Below, in pieces: positions 1-7,599 of a stretch of 8,263 nucleotides of DNA. The position numbers and the translations under genes were made by a program. Each line of letters starts with the position of its first letter. The first letter of the stretch is position 1. A model generated the notes under the pieces. That model had not been told where the DNA came from and ran no database searches. It saw only the letters and a list, made by a program, of their open reading frames with translations. The DNA lies in assembly GCA_004357015.1 (NCBI GenBank), contig SMXE01000096.1, positions 1-8,263 on the forward strand. The letters are read 5' to 3'. The stretch is from Caldithrix sp. (lineage in GTDB: Bacteria > Zhuqueibacterota > Zhuqueibacteria > Oceanimicrobiales > Oceanimicrobiaceae).

Positions 1-168
1 ACGAAAGCAATGCTTACGCAGGCAATCACAAGATGGCTCGGACAACGTGTAACTTTGGAGGATCTCTCGGTTACCGTAGATAATGAAACGCTGCAGGTGG
101 ACATCAAGTACCGAATAGCCGGAACGGAAGATGTTCGGGTCATGCGATTCCAGCGAACAGAGGCATAA
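1..168 (+). CDS. gp25-like baseplate wedge protein, C-terminal fragment (5' end outside window)
   Basis: The first 55 codons in frame 1 are open and end at a TAA at 166-168; the start lies upstream of the window. The visible part has an amphipathic helix ending in TRWLGQRV, then a short beta strand (LEDLSVTVDN), then the strand LQVDIKYRIAGTEDVRVMRF. That helix-strand-strand ending, with an I-x-Y-x-I core and a final R-x-x-x-F strand, is how members of the GPW/gp25 family (T4 gp25, Afp9) usually end. In contractile tails gp25 is a small wedge protein that joins the J-like wedge proteins to the first sheath ring. The next gene, a J-like protein, begins 5 bp downstream, which is the usual order in eCIS loci. 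Only about the last third to 40% of the protein is seen, so the family call rests on a short pattern plus context. Confidence 0.72.
   Translation, partial: TKAMLTQAITRWLGQRVTLEDLSVTVDNETLQVDIKYRIAGTEDVRVMRFQRTEA
159..163 (+). promoter_or_regulatory. Weak Shine-Dalgarno (AGAGG) for the first J-like gene
   Basis: AGAGG lies inside the last codons of the gp25-like gene, 10 bases before the ATG at 174. It is a modest and rather distant site, so translation of the J-like gene may depend on ribosomes finishing the gp25-like gene 5 bp upstream. No other methionine start nearby has a better site. Confidence 0.4.
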
Positions 169-173
169 AAGAA

Positions 174-2582
174 ATGGCTATCAAAAATCAAGAAGCTCTG
201 AACGAACGGGCCAATGATCTGGACGCGCAGGGACTCAACGGTTTCAAGCTGCTTCTGGTAACATTGCATCCGGATGTAAATCCAACCGAAGCCCATCTTG
301 AAATCCATTTCCAAAACAATCACCAGATTGCAAATATCCTGGCAGATCCAGCCGACCCCAAGTTGCTCTTTCCCATTTCCGGAGGTCATCGAATTCTCGC
401 GGGTCCGGGTGCTGATCAGGTCAAAGTCTTATCAATTTCAGGTAATCCAACTGACAATTTTCTGGCGTTTAAAGTAGGGCCTATTGGCGACTATTCAACC
501 TATACGTTAAGTGTTAACTACCAGAACATGGATCCCATCTTCAGTGAAATAGAATTCAAATTTCGCCCGGGATGCTTTAATCTTTGTGCGCCCGAATGGG
601 AGCCTGCCCCCGAACCGAAGGAAGATCCTGCTATCGACTATCTCGCCAAAGATTACGATTCATTCAAGCATACCATGATCGCCGCAATGATGGAACGGGT
701 GCCCGGCTGGCAGCCGACCAGTGAAGCCGATCTGGATCAAGTTATTCTGGAGCTGTTTAGTGCGGCATCAGATGAGCTGAGTGACTACCAGGACCGGGTG
801 ATGAATGAGGCTTATCTGGGAACCGTCCGCAAGAGGGTCTCCCTGGCCCGGCATGCGAGATTGATGGATTACCACATCCACCAGGGTAATCAGGCAAGCA
901 CCTGGCTGGCCTTGCACCTAGGCGACGGCCAGGAATTCGATTTATCTGACGGATTTTTGATCTGGGCAGGCATCTCTATCAACGACCCCGCTTCGGTTGT
1001 GTTTATGACCCGGCAGTCACAGTATTTGCACCATTTACTTAACCGAATGGGACTGTATACCTGGAGTGATTCAATTCCGGCGCTGGAGGCCGGAAGTACC
1101 GCCGCTGATCTCAGACTCACTTTGGGAGGCGAAGCGTCTGCCAATATCGTCCGAGATTTCATTCGTGATGGAAAGATTGCGCAGCTTTTGATCCAGGAGT
1201 GGCACAACCCGGCAACCGGTCAGGAGGCCGGCCGGGATCCGACCAAGAGGCAGCTATTGAAATTGCTGGTCGGCGAAGAAGGAGCGGAAACGAGGCAAGA
1301 CCCTTTAACCGGAGAGTGGTTGGTGCGGGTCCGTTGGCAGGCGCAGGATAGACTGAACGCTAATTACTGTTTCACCGTTGACTGTCCCGATGGGAAGGTG
1401 GAGGATGTTTCCCTTTTTCATGGAAATTTGCTTCAGGTCCACCACGGAAAGCCTGTGGAAGTCGTCTTCAAAGAGCCTGGCACGTTGCTCACAAATCCGG
1501 ATGAAATTCATTTTGAGAGGCCTGAAAGATGGGGTGTGATTTGCTGGCTCCGCCAAGGACCACTCGCTTATAAAGATACTCCTCCGGGAGGCGAAGTGCC
1601 GCCGCAGTCCACCCTGGAAGTTGAGGTAGGAACGTTAGGCGGCGGTGTTGACAAGTGGGACGAGGTGGTCAGTTTAATTCACAGCGATGATAGCGATGAA
1701 CAAGGTGATCATTTTATTGTCGAGACCGACGAGGAGGGGCAAAGCCTGATCCGGTTTGGAAATGGCATCAACGGCAGAGAGCTGCCGGACGGAGCGGTAG
1801 TTCAATGCCGATACCAGATCGGTAGCAGCCTTGACGGTAATATCGGCGCGGATACGCTGATCAATTTCGACCCAGCAGCTTTTCCCCAAATAGAAGAGTG
1901 TTGGAATCCCTTTGATGTCACCAGCGGCCGCGCGCCGGAACCAATGGGGGAAATCATTCGCCGTGTACCCGAGGCCTATCGCTTTCGGCAGTTGCGTGCT
2001 GTCACTCTCAAAGATTACGTTGATCGCGCCGAGGAACTCGATGAAGTTTCCAGAGCCGCGGCCAGATACGTGTGGACGGGGAGTTGGCGCGGGGTGAGGA
2101 TCGCCATCGATCCTGTGGGTGTAACTGAACTGAGCGATGCGGTACGCAAAAAAATCGCCAGCCATCTCGATGCTGTCAGACTGATTGGAGAAGATCTGGA
2201 AATTCGCCCGTCACGATTTGTTCCCCTGGAAATAGAGGTCTCTCTTTGTGTTCATCACGATTACTGGCCGGAGGATATTAAATTCATTCTTGAGCAGGAG
2301 TTTTCCGAGGGCTATATGCCGGATGCCAGGATGGCCTTCTTCCATCCTGATCTCTGGACGTTCGGACAGGAACTCAGGGCAAGTCAAATCATCGGACGCG
2401 TGCAGTCAGTCAAAGGCGTTGATCACGTGATTGCTGTGACCATGAAGCGTTGGAATGAAGTAACGCCCGGCATTAAGGATGTCATCGAGGTACAAGCAAA
2501 TGAGATCATCCAGGTCAAGAACGACCCGGATCACATGGAGAAAGGGTTCATGTTCTTTGATGTCAAAGGAGGCCGCCAATGA
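174..2582 (+). CDS. Baseplate J-like putative baseplate assembly protein (Afp11-type), 802 aa
   Basis: Predicted structural protein of the baseplate wedge. Residues about 22-130 form a beta-rich, Ig-like N-terminal domain ending in the strand DYSTYTLSVNY. A Cys pair (C134, C138) and a Pro/Glu linker lead into the family hallmark IDYLAKDYDSF (154-164). A helical segment follows (188-236) with DYQD and NEAYLGT, which pack wedge subunits together in J proteins. The J core lies at about 495-760: RFGNGINGRELPDG (527-540), a YQIGSSLDGNIGA strand-turn (547-559), the conserved VWTGSWRG (633-640), and FFHPDLWTFGQ (722-731). These match the long 'putative baseplate assembly protein' family (TIGR02243-like) and its usual 650-1000 residue length. 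The ATG at 174 follows the gp25-like stop by 5 bp; the gene ends in a 4 bp ATGA overlap with the next J-like gene. Recognition is by motif memory, not by a search. Confidence 0.88.
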   Translation: MAIKNQEALNERANDLDAQGLNGFKLLLVTLHPDVNPTEAHLEIHFQNNHQIANILADPADPKLLFPISGGHRILAGPGADQVKVLSISGNPTDNFLAFKVGPIGDYSTYTLSVNYQNMDPIFSEIEFKFRPGCFNLCAPEWEPAPEPKEDPAIDYLAKDYDSFKHTMIAAMMERVPGWQPTSEADLDQVILELFSAASDELSDYQDRVMNEAYLGTVRKRVSLARHARLMDYHIHQGNQASTWLALHLGDGQEFDLSDGFLIWAGISINDPASVVFMTRQSQYLHHLLNRMGLYTWSDSIPALEAGSTAADLRLTLGGEASANIVRDFIRDGKIAQLLIQEWHNPATGQEAGRDPTKRQLLKLLVGEEGAETRQDPLTGEWLVRVRWQAQDRLNANYCFTVDCPDGKVEDVSLFHGNLLQVHHGKPVEVVFKEPGTLLTNPDEIHFERPERWGVICWLRQGPLAYKDTPPGGEVPPQSTLEVEVGTLGGGVDKWDEVVSLIHSDDSDEQGDHFIVETDEEGQSLIRFGNGINGRELPDGAVVQCRYQIGSSLDGNIGADTLINFDPAAFPQIEECWNPFDVTSGRAPEPMGEIIRRVPEAYRFRQLRAVTLKDYVDRAEELDEVSRAAARYVWTGSWRGVRIAIDPVGVTELSDAVRKKIASHLDAVRLIGEDLEIRPSRFVPLEIEVSLCVHHDYWPEDIKFILEQEFSEGYMPDARMAFFHPDLWTFGQELRASQIIGRVQSVKGVDHVIAVTMKRWNEVTPGIKDVIEVQANEIIQVKNDPDHMEKGFMFFDVKGGRQ
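2565..2572 (+). promoter_or_regulatory. Strong Shine-Dalgarno (AAAGGAGG) for the second J-like gene
   Basis: AAAGGAGG lies inside the 3' end of the first J-like gene, 6 bases before the ATG at 2579. It fixes the start of the second J-like gene at the ATGA overlap, where the stop TGA of the first gene (2580-2582) overlaps the start codon. Confidence 0.8.
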
Positions 2583-5176
2583 ATCCGGATTGCCGTAATG
2601 ATTGCGTTGAACCTCTTGTTTTTCCTAAAAGACCAAATAATCGGCCCGGGTTGTCACATATCGACTACCGCATCGGCAGCTATTCTGATTTTCGTGAAAC
2701 GCTGCTGCGGAATTTGAACCACGAAGCGGTTCTGGAGGCCTGGACCCATCGGGATGCGGATGATCCGGGTATCGCTCTGTTGGAAGGCGCCTCTATTTTA
2801 GGCGATATTCTCACCTTTTACCAGGACCTATATGCAAATGAAGCTTTTTTGAGGACGGCTCAGTGGAGAGAGAGCGTTGCTGATTTGGTGCGACTCCTGG
2901 GTTACCGCCTTTCACCCGGGTTGGGCGGCAAAGCCACCTTCGCCTTTGAGGTGAAAAACGACAAGCCGGTGGTGGTTCCGGCCGGTTTCCCCCTCCAGGC
3001 GCAGGTGGAGGGGTTGGAGCAGGCAGCAGATTTTGAGACGGTGGAAGAGACCACCGCCTATCCTTCCTTAAGTAAGTTCTATTTATATAGACCAACGTAT
3101 ATTCCGGACCTTAGCGGAGAAATTTCTGTTTTCTCAATCAAGACGTCTGAATTTGAAGCGGCAGGCGTCGAAATAAATGCAAAAGATCGTTTGATGCTGT
3201 TGGATACGGTTTCGGAAGCCACAAATAATGCTCAAATTTTCATCGTAAAAGAAATTGAGCAAGAATTTGACAGAACCAACATAACAATTGAAGGGATTTG
3301 GGACAAAGGCGGCGGTTTAAGCGAAGTCATTGCTTATAAATTAGGCCGGACTTTCCGCCACTTTGGGCATAACGCTCCACGACAGATCGTCAAGATTGAC
3401 AGTGATGATAGTGTTTCGCAGCTTGACATCACTTATAATCGCAAATTACATAGTTCGACAACGACTACAGGTAATACCACCATAACACCATCTTTCACAT
3501 CGAGAGAGATTCCATTGGATATTGAAGTCGAAAGTCTTCTCATTGGGAACATGCTCATAATTGAAGGGGTGAGCGTCCACGAGTCAGCCATTGTTCGAAT
3601 AATCCGGAGTTTTAGATCTGGCTCCATGGCCTGGGGATCGTTGTCTGGAGCTACTACCTTTGTGGGCATAGATGATGACATGGATGATTTGCGATTTGGA
3701 CATACCCACGATGTAACAGACATTCGTAATCTTAGTATTCATGAGACAGTTGGGTTGAGCTTAACCCTGAAGCAAGCCAGACAGATCGATCCTGCTGCCG
3801 ACGGCTTAAGCCTTTATTACTTTGGGGATTCAGTTTCATATAAGCAACTCAATGATAGAGGTATAGCCTTTCAGAAAGAAGACGGGATTTTCTTGGAGAT
3901 GGTCGTGTCAACGGAGGACAAGGAACTCTCGGATGATGAAGAAAAACTTAGACCAATCTTCTTGTCTTCGCCGCTTGCGGGTGATTTCACTCTGGGTGAC
4001 TTTCCACTTATCGACCCCAATGTCACAGTCTACGGCAACCTGGTAGAAGCAACACAGGGTAAAATCGAAAAAGAAGCCGTGCTGGGAAATGGCGACAGCC
4101 GCCAACAGTTTCAGACCTTCAAACTTCCGAAAGCTCCTTTGACATACCATAATTCTCCGGGAGAAACTCCGCCTGAAGTGCCGGAGTTGCAAATCTACGT
4201 TAATGATCATCTCTGGACCAGAGTTGCTTCTTTTTTTAACGTAGAACCTCAGGACGAAATCTATATAGTTCGTGAAGATGCGAATGGTGATAGCTGGGTG
4301 CAGTTCGGCGATGGCAAAACAGGAGCGCGACTCCCTTCAGGCATAAGGAATTTAGTTGCCATTTATCGAACCGGCACCGGAGCCTATGGTGCGCTGAAAG
4401 AAGAGACCACTGTGCAAGCCAAAGGTAAGCTCGATCGCCTCGATAAGATTCAACTCCCCGGCGTCGCCTCCGGGGGCTCAGAGCCTGAAACCGGGGGAAA
4501 TGCCCGGCAAGCCGCTCCCGGAAAGATTCAGAGCCTCGACCGTCTGGTCAGTCTCAAAGATTTCGAAAGTGAAACCCTTGCCATACCAGGTGTTTTGAAA
4601 GCGGCAGCGGCCTGGGAGTTGGTCGACAATGTACCGGCCATTGTCCTCACTGTTTTAATGGAAACGGGTCGAGGTCAAGAGATCGACGAGGTTCGAGAGA
4701 TTCTCAACGATTATAACAAATGTCGCGGTCCTCAGCGGTTCCCCATCATCGTTCATCAAGGTCACCTTCAGTACGTCCACATCGACGCGGTCTTTGCTCT
4801 CGATGCAACTTTTCGCGAAGAGCCGGTTAGAAAAGCCATAAAAGAAGCGCTAGGTGTCACTGGTGAGGAAGGCGACAGCGTTGATGGTTCGGCGGGTCTT
4901 TTCGGGCTTGGTCAACGCTGGTTTGGGGAAAACGAGTACGCCACCCGTATAGCGGGAACCATGCAAAATGTGCAGGGTGTGGTGTGGGCGAAGGTTACGG
5001 CGCTGGGCTCCCTGGGCGAGGCCGACGACCCGGCAGAACTTATGCTTCCCGCTGAGCCTAAACCCCTGCAAGATCGGGTTTCCTGCATCAGCGAACCTAC
5101 TCAACATATTCTCAGTTTGTATGGCGCACATCTCTATCTAAGCGTTTCCAAAGCGGAGTCTGCAGATGTCTGTTGA
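2579..5176 (+). CDS. Second baseplate J-like putative baseplate assembly protein (Afp12-type), 865 aa
   Basis: Predicted second wedge protein, a distant paralogue of its upstream neighbour. The N-terminus has a Cys pair (C5, C9) and then NRPGLSHIDYRIGSYSDF (20-38). The helical wedge-contact region follows: DDPGIALLEG (61-70), LTFYQDLYANEAFLRTA (78-94) and LVRLLGYRLSPG (103-114). Residues about 160-460 are a poorly recognisable, A+T-rich insert that contains the family's FGHNAP motif (262-267) and a Ser/Thr-rich stretch (292-308). Strong family sequence resumes at VYGNLVEATQG (484-494), with PLTYHNSPGE (520-529), VQFGDGKTGARLPSG (574-588), YRTGTGAYG (596-604), a Gly/Pro loop SGGSEPETGGNARQAAP (631-647), LVSLKDFE (656-663) and a closing HILSLYGAHLYLSV (843-856). 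The length is typical. It overlaps the next gene by 11 bp, so the two are likely translationally coupled. Confidence 0.87.
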   Translation: MNPDCRNDCVEPLVFPKRPNNRPGLSHIDYRIGSYSDFRETLLRNLNHEAVLEAWTHRDADDPGIALLEGASILGDILTFYQDLYANEAFLRTAQWRESVADLVRLLGYRLSPGLGGKATFAFEVKNDKPVVVPAGFPLQAQVEGLEQAADFETVEETTAYPSLSKFYLYRPTYIPDLSGEISVFSIKTSEFEAAGVEINAKDRLMLLDTVSEATNNAQIFIVKEIEQEFDRTNITIEGIWDKGGGLSEVIAYKLGRTFRHFGHNAPRQIVKIDSDDSVSQLDITYNRKLHSSTTTTGNTTITPSFTSREIPLDIEVESLLIGNMLIIEGVSVHESAIVRIIRSFRSGSMAWGSLSGATTFVGIDDDMDDLRFGHTHDVTDIRNLSIHETVGLSLTLKQARQIDPAADGLSLYYFGDSVSYKQLNDRGIAFQKEDGIFLEMVVSTEDKELSDDEEKLRPIFLSSPLAGDFTLGDFPLIDPNVTVYGNLVEATQGKIEKEAVLGNGDSRQQFQTFKLPKAPLTYHNSPGETPPEVPELQIYVNDHLWTRVASFFNVEPQDEIYIVREDANGDSWVQFGDGKTGARLPSGIRNLVAIYRTGTGAYGALKEETTVQAKGKLDRLDKIQLPGVASGGSEPETGGNARQAAPGKIQSLDRLVSLKDFESETLAIPGVLKAAAAWELVDNVPAIVLTVLMETGRGQEIDEVREILNDYNKCRGPQRFPIIVHQGHLQYVHIDAVFALDATFREEPVRKAIKEALGVTGEEGDSVDGSAGLFGLGQRWFGENEYATRIAGTMQNVQGVVWAKVTALGSLGEADDPAELMLPAEPKPLQDRVSCISEPTQHILSLYGAHLYLSVSKAESADVC
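3056..3958 (+). other. A+T-rich variable block inside the second J-like gene
   Basis: This in-frame segment encodes about residues 160-460. Hand counts of sampled 60-base lines give mostly 33-47% G+C (one line near 52%), against about 60% just upstream (2881-3000) and about 53% right after 3960. It also has few motifs I recognise, while both flanks are strongly family-like. It reads as a variable, probably surface-exposed insert domain, either under weak constraint or exchanged by recombination. The reading frame is intact throughout. Confidence 0.55.
5155..5158 (+). promoter_or_regulatory. Shine-Dalgarno core (GGAG) for the gpI-like tail gene
   Basis: GGAG lies within the end of the second J-like gene, 7 bases before the ATG at 5166. 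It supports the ATG at 5166 over the in-frame ATG at 5178, which would remove four residues and the 11 bp overlap. Confidence 0.5.
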
Positions 5177-7589
5177 AATGAATAACAAGCGCGTTCCTCT
5201 TTACGAACGACTGCCTGAGATTTATAGAATAAAGGACGAGGAACAACAGCCTCCCGGCCAGCTTAAGAGCTATCTCGCCCTGGTCGAAGAAGTCTTTGGC
5301 GCGATTCATGAGAATATCGAGTCGCTCTACCACGACCTCTTCATCGAGACCTGTGACGACTGGGTGATTCCATATATCGGTGATCTGCTCGGCACAAGCC
5401 ATCTGAAAGGAGATCCATGGACGCTGAGGGCTGATGTGGCAGATACCATTGCTCTGCGGCGGCGCAAAGGCACGCTGGGTGCCATCGAACTTCTGACCTA
5501 TATTTTGACCCAATGGGGCGTGCACTGCGTGGAGCTAAGAGAAAGCCTGGTTTGGAACCAGCATCTTAATCATCAGCGCCCGGACGAAGGGGGTCTGCCG
5601 CCTTATGGCCGTGCAGCTTCCGAGACGTATTTTACTCAATATGGAATTCCGATTCGCCATCGAATTGTCAGGGGCGGAACGGTCACACTGCGCGACCCGG
5701 CTGCCTTAACATTGCTGGACTCGCCGTTTGACCCCTTTGCTCATACCGCAGATTTGAAACCACCTGCGTTTCGCAGCATAAGATATAATCTTCCCAACCT
5801 GGCCATCTTTCTATGGCGATTGCAAGCTTATCGGGTGGCTGTATCAAAACCGGTATCGCGAGGAGTGCATTCCAGAGACGCATCGGTTGATTTAGCAGAA
5901 TTTCCTGACGCGGCCGCTTTTATTGCGCGGTTTGACCTTCACCCATTAGGGCAATCGGTGAGGCTCTTCAACACGCACCGGTTTGATCCCGACAAAAGGC
6001 CGCCGGTTGTGACACAAATTGATGAGACCCCCGGCCCGATTCCAACCGCTCGTTTGAGTGAAAAATCTGCTGCCGGAAATCCCGGCGCCTACATTAACGT
6101 TGAGACATATGACCAGACCGATCAAACTCTGGCCTCGCTTGATGTGTCTGATGTGGGATTTCAACTGCATTTGCCCGAATCTGATTTCCCCGGAGAAATT
6201 TGGCCAAAACCGCTGGCTCCGCAAGTATGGTCGATAAGAGGCGCGAACCTGTGTGCCTGGGAGTTAGGTCTGCAGCCTCCTCTGAATAATCGTGAAGTTG
6301 TCATTGATCCGGTTATTGGTAGGATAGTCATTGGTACTGAGACTGCCGACGAGGGCAGCGCTCTGCTTGATCATCTGTTGTTGAGTTATACATACGGTGC
6401 GGTCGGACCCGTAGGGGCACATCCGATATCGCGGCCTTCTTTGCCGTCAGAATGGAATGGTGAGACGGTTGAGGTTAGAGAAGTCAACTTTCATGAAAAT
6501 GCAAACGGACTACAAAATGCGCTTAAGGACATTCAGGATTCGACCGCGCCGATTTTGGTTGTGATAAACGACAGCATGACACACGAACTCGACCTCGCTA
6601 CTATTGGCGGAACCAAAGTTGAAAACGGCGGCCCGAATCTAATGTTAAATAGAACGCTCATCATTCGTGCTGCCGATCATCAGCGGCCGATCATCAAAGT
6701 GGCACAACCGATGCGCTTCCGGCCGACAAATGTCAAGGGCGCAAACGAAGAGGAGCAAAAACAATTTGACGCTGTCATGGGGAATCTTACCCTTCGGCTT
6801 GAAGGTTTGTATCTAGCGCCTGGGCATGCATTTCCCGCCGGAGAACCCCTTATTGCCAGGGCCGCGCTGCACAGCCTGGAGGTGTTGAATTGCACGCTTG
6901 AGCCGGGAGGCTTCGAAAATCTCGATGGGTCACGCGCGCCGATTCGGACTTCAATGAATCTGCAGGAGCCTTACGGATTTGGTGCGGCTGAAGAAAAAGC
7001 GTTCAATCAGACCCCGGAAGTCATTTTTCAGCGTAGTATCACCGGGCCGTTATTTATCGACTCAGGCTACTTGCTGTTTCTCACCGATTCGATTATCGAT
7101 GGCGGCAGCGGCATGAGTGAAGATCCGGCGGTTGCTGCACTTGCCGTTTCGGGCAACGGCGCCGATCCGGCAAGCTCATGGGGGCCACCGGCACAAGTCG
7201 AAGGAATCACGGTCTTTGGCCGTATGCGGGTCGAGACTATCAACGGCAGAGGTGGTATTTGGGTCCACACTCTGGAAGTACTTGACAATCAAAAAGGCTG
7301 TCTGAAATTCAGCTACTTTTCAGGCCAGGGAGACAGGCTGCCGCAGAGCCATGGGTGCGTGAATGGCACCGAAGCAGAACTTCGATTTGTCAGTGAGATT
7401 TTTGGGCAACCTGCCTACGGCCAACTTGCCCACACATCGGATTTTCGCATTCGTGAGAGAGGGCCGAATGACGACGGCATGGGCGCTTTTGGCTTTTTGT
7501 TGGAGGCGCATAAATGGCGCAACATTCAAATCCGCTTTCGAGAATTCATGCCAGTGGGCGTCAGGCCGCTATTGATTCCGGTAACTTAA
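5166..7589 (+). CDS. Phage tail protein I-like (P2 gpI family) with C-terminal beta-helix-like extension, 807 aa
   Basis: Residues about 10-140 match the P2 gpI-like tail protein family: PLYERLPEIYRIKD (11-24), a helix around LVEEVFGAIHENIESLYHDLF (39-59), DDWVIPYIGDLLG (64-76), and the diagnostic VADTIALRRRKGTLGAIELL (91-110), ending with the NQHLNHQRP stretch (131-139). gpI proteins attach to the outer baseplate wedge and connect fibres. At about 350-425 lies a beta domain with VVIDPVIGRIVIG (378-390) and LLLSYTYGAVGPVG (404-417). From about 430 to 715, short repeating strands (LTLRLEGLYLAPG, LHSLEVLNCTLEPGG, YLLFLTDSIIDGG, LEVLDNQKGCLKFSYF) look like a right-handed parallel beta-helix. The end (768-797) carries NDDGMGAFGF and a final strand set. 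The protein is about four times a classical gpI, as in eCIS-type homologues I recall. The beta-helix is inferred from periodicity only. Confidence 0.83.
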   Translation: MSVEMNNKRVPLYERLPEIYRIKDEEQQPPGQLKSYLALVEEVFGAIHENIESLYHDLFIETCDDWVIPYIGDLLGTSHLKGDPWTLRADVADTIALRRRKGTLGAIELLTYILTQWGVHCVELRESLVWNQHLNHQRPDEGGLPPYGRAASETYFTQYGIPIRHRIVRGGTVTLRDPAALTLLDSPFDPFAHTADLKPPAFRSIRYNLPNLAIFLWRLQAYRVAVSKPVSRGVHSRDASVDLAEFPDAAAFIARFDLHPLGQSVRLFNTHRFDPDKRPPVVTQIDETPGPIPTARLSEKSAAGNPGAYINVETYDQTDQTLASLDVSDVGFQLHLPESDFPGEIWPKPLAPQVWSIRGANLCAWELGLQPPLNNREVVIDPVIGRIVIGTETADEGSALLDHLLLSYTYGAVGPVGAHPISRPSLPSEWNGETVEVREVNFHENANGLQNALKDIQDSTAPILVVINDSMTHELDLATIGGTKVENGGPNLMLNRTLIIRAADHQRPIIKVAQPMRFRPTNVKGANEEEQKQFDAVMGNLTLRLEGLYLAPGHAFPAGEPLIARAALHSLEVLNCTLEPGGFENLDGSRAPIRTSMNLQEPYGFGAAEEKAFNQTPEVIFQRSITGPLFIDSGYLLFLTDSIIDGGSGMSEDPAVAALAVSGNGADPASSWGPPAQVEGITVFGRMRVETINGRGGIWVHTLEVLDNQKGCLKFSYFSGQGDRLPQSHGCVNGTEAELRFVSEIFGQPAYGQLAHTSDFRIRERGPNDDGMGAFGFLLEAHKWRNIQIRFREFMPVGVRPLLIPVT
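6453..7310 (+). other. Region encoding the predicted beta-helix part of the tail protein
   Basis: Corresponds to residues about 430-715. The segment alternates short hydrophobic strands with Gly/Asn/Asp turns, with successive rungs near 495-512, 540-550, 568-581, 629-648, 677-690 and 695-717. A right-handed beta-helix of this kind is common in tail spikes and polysaccharide-binding proteins. No acidic catalytic pair of a known glycosidase or lyase family is evident, so a structural or binding role is more likely than an enzymatic one. Confidence 0.45.
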
Positions 7590-7594
7590 GGAGG
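7588..7594 (+). promoter_or_regulatory. Near-perfect Shine-Dalgarno (AAGGAGG) for the DUF6519-type gene
   Basis: AAGGAGG overlaps the TAA stop of the tail protein gene (7587-7589) and ends 5 bases before the ATG at 7600. With the preceding T the match to the anti-SD is TAAGGAGG. It decides the start of the downstream gene and is the strongest such site in the window. Confidence 0.85.
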
Positions 7595-7599
7595 GAAGA

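Noticed and set aside
1674..2165. Antisense open frame of 163 codons
   Set aside because: It lies wholly within the well-supported first J-like gene, has no family resemblance, and lacks a convincing ribosome binding site; the sense frame explains the conservation.
3467..3520. Ser/Thr-rich stretch (STTTTGNTT) as a tandem repeat tract
   Set aside because: The codons vary and no regular repeat unit is present at the DNA level; it looks like a flexible loop.
3056..3958. The A+T-rich block as an inserted mobile element or intein
   Set aside because: The frame is continuous, the encoded segment contains the family motif FGHNAP, and no terminal repeats, target duplication, transposase or intein splice motifs are seen.
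5112..5525. Antisense open frame of 137 codons over the J/gpI junction
   Set aside because: Both sense genes there are strongly supported by family motifs; the antisense frame is a shadow.
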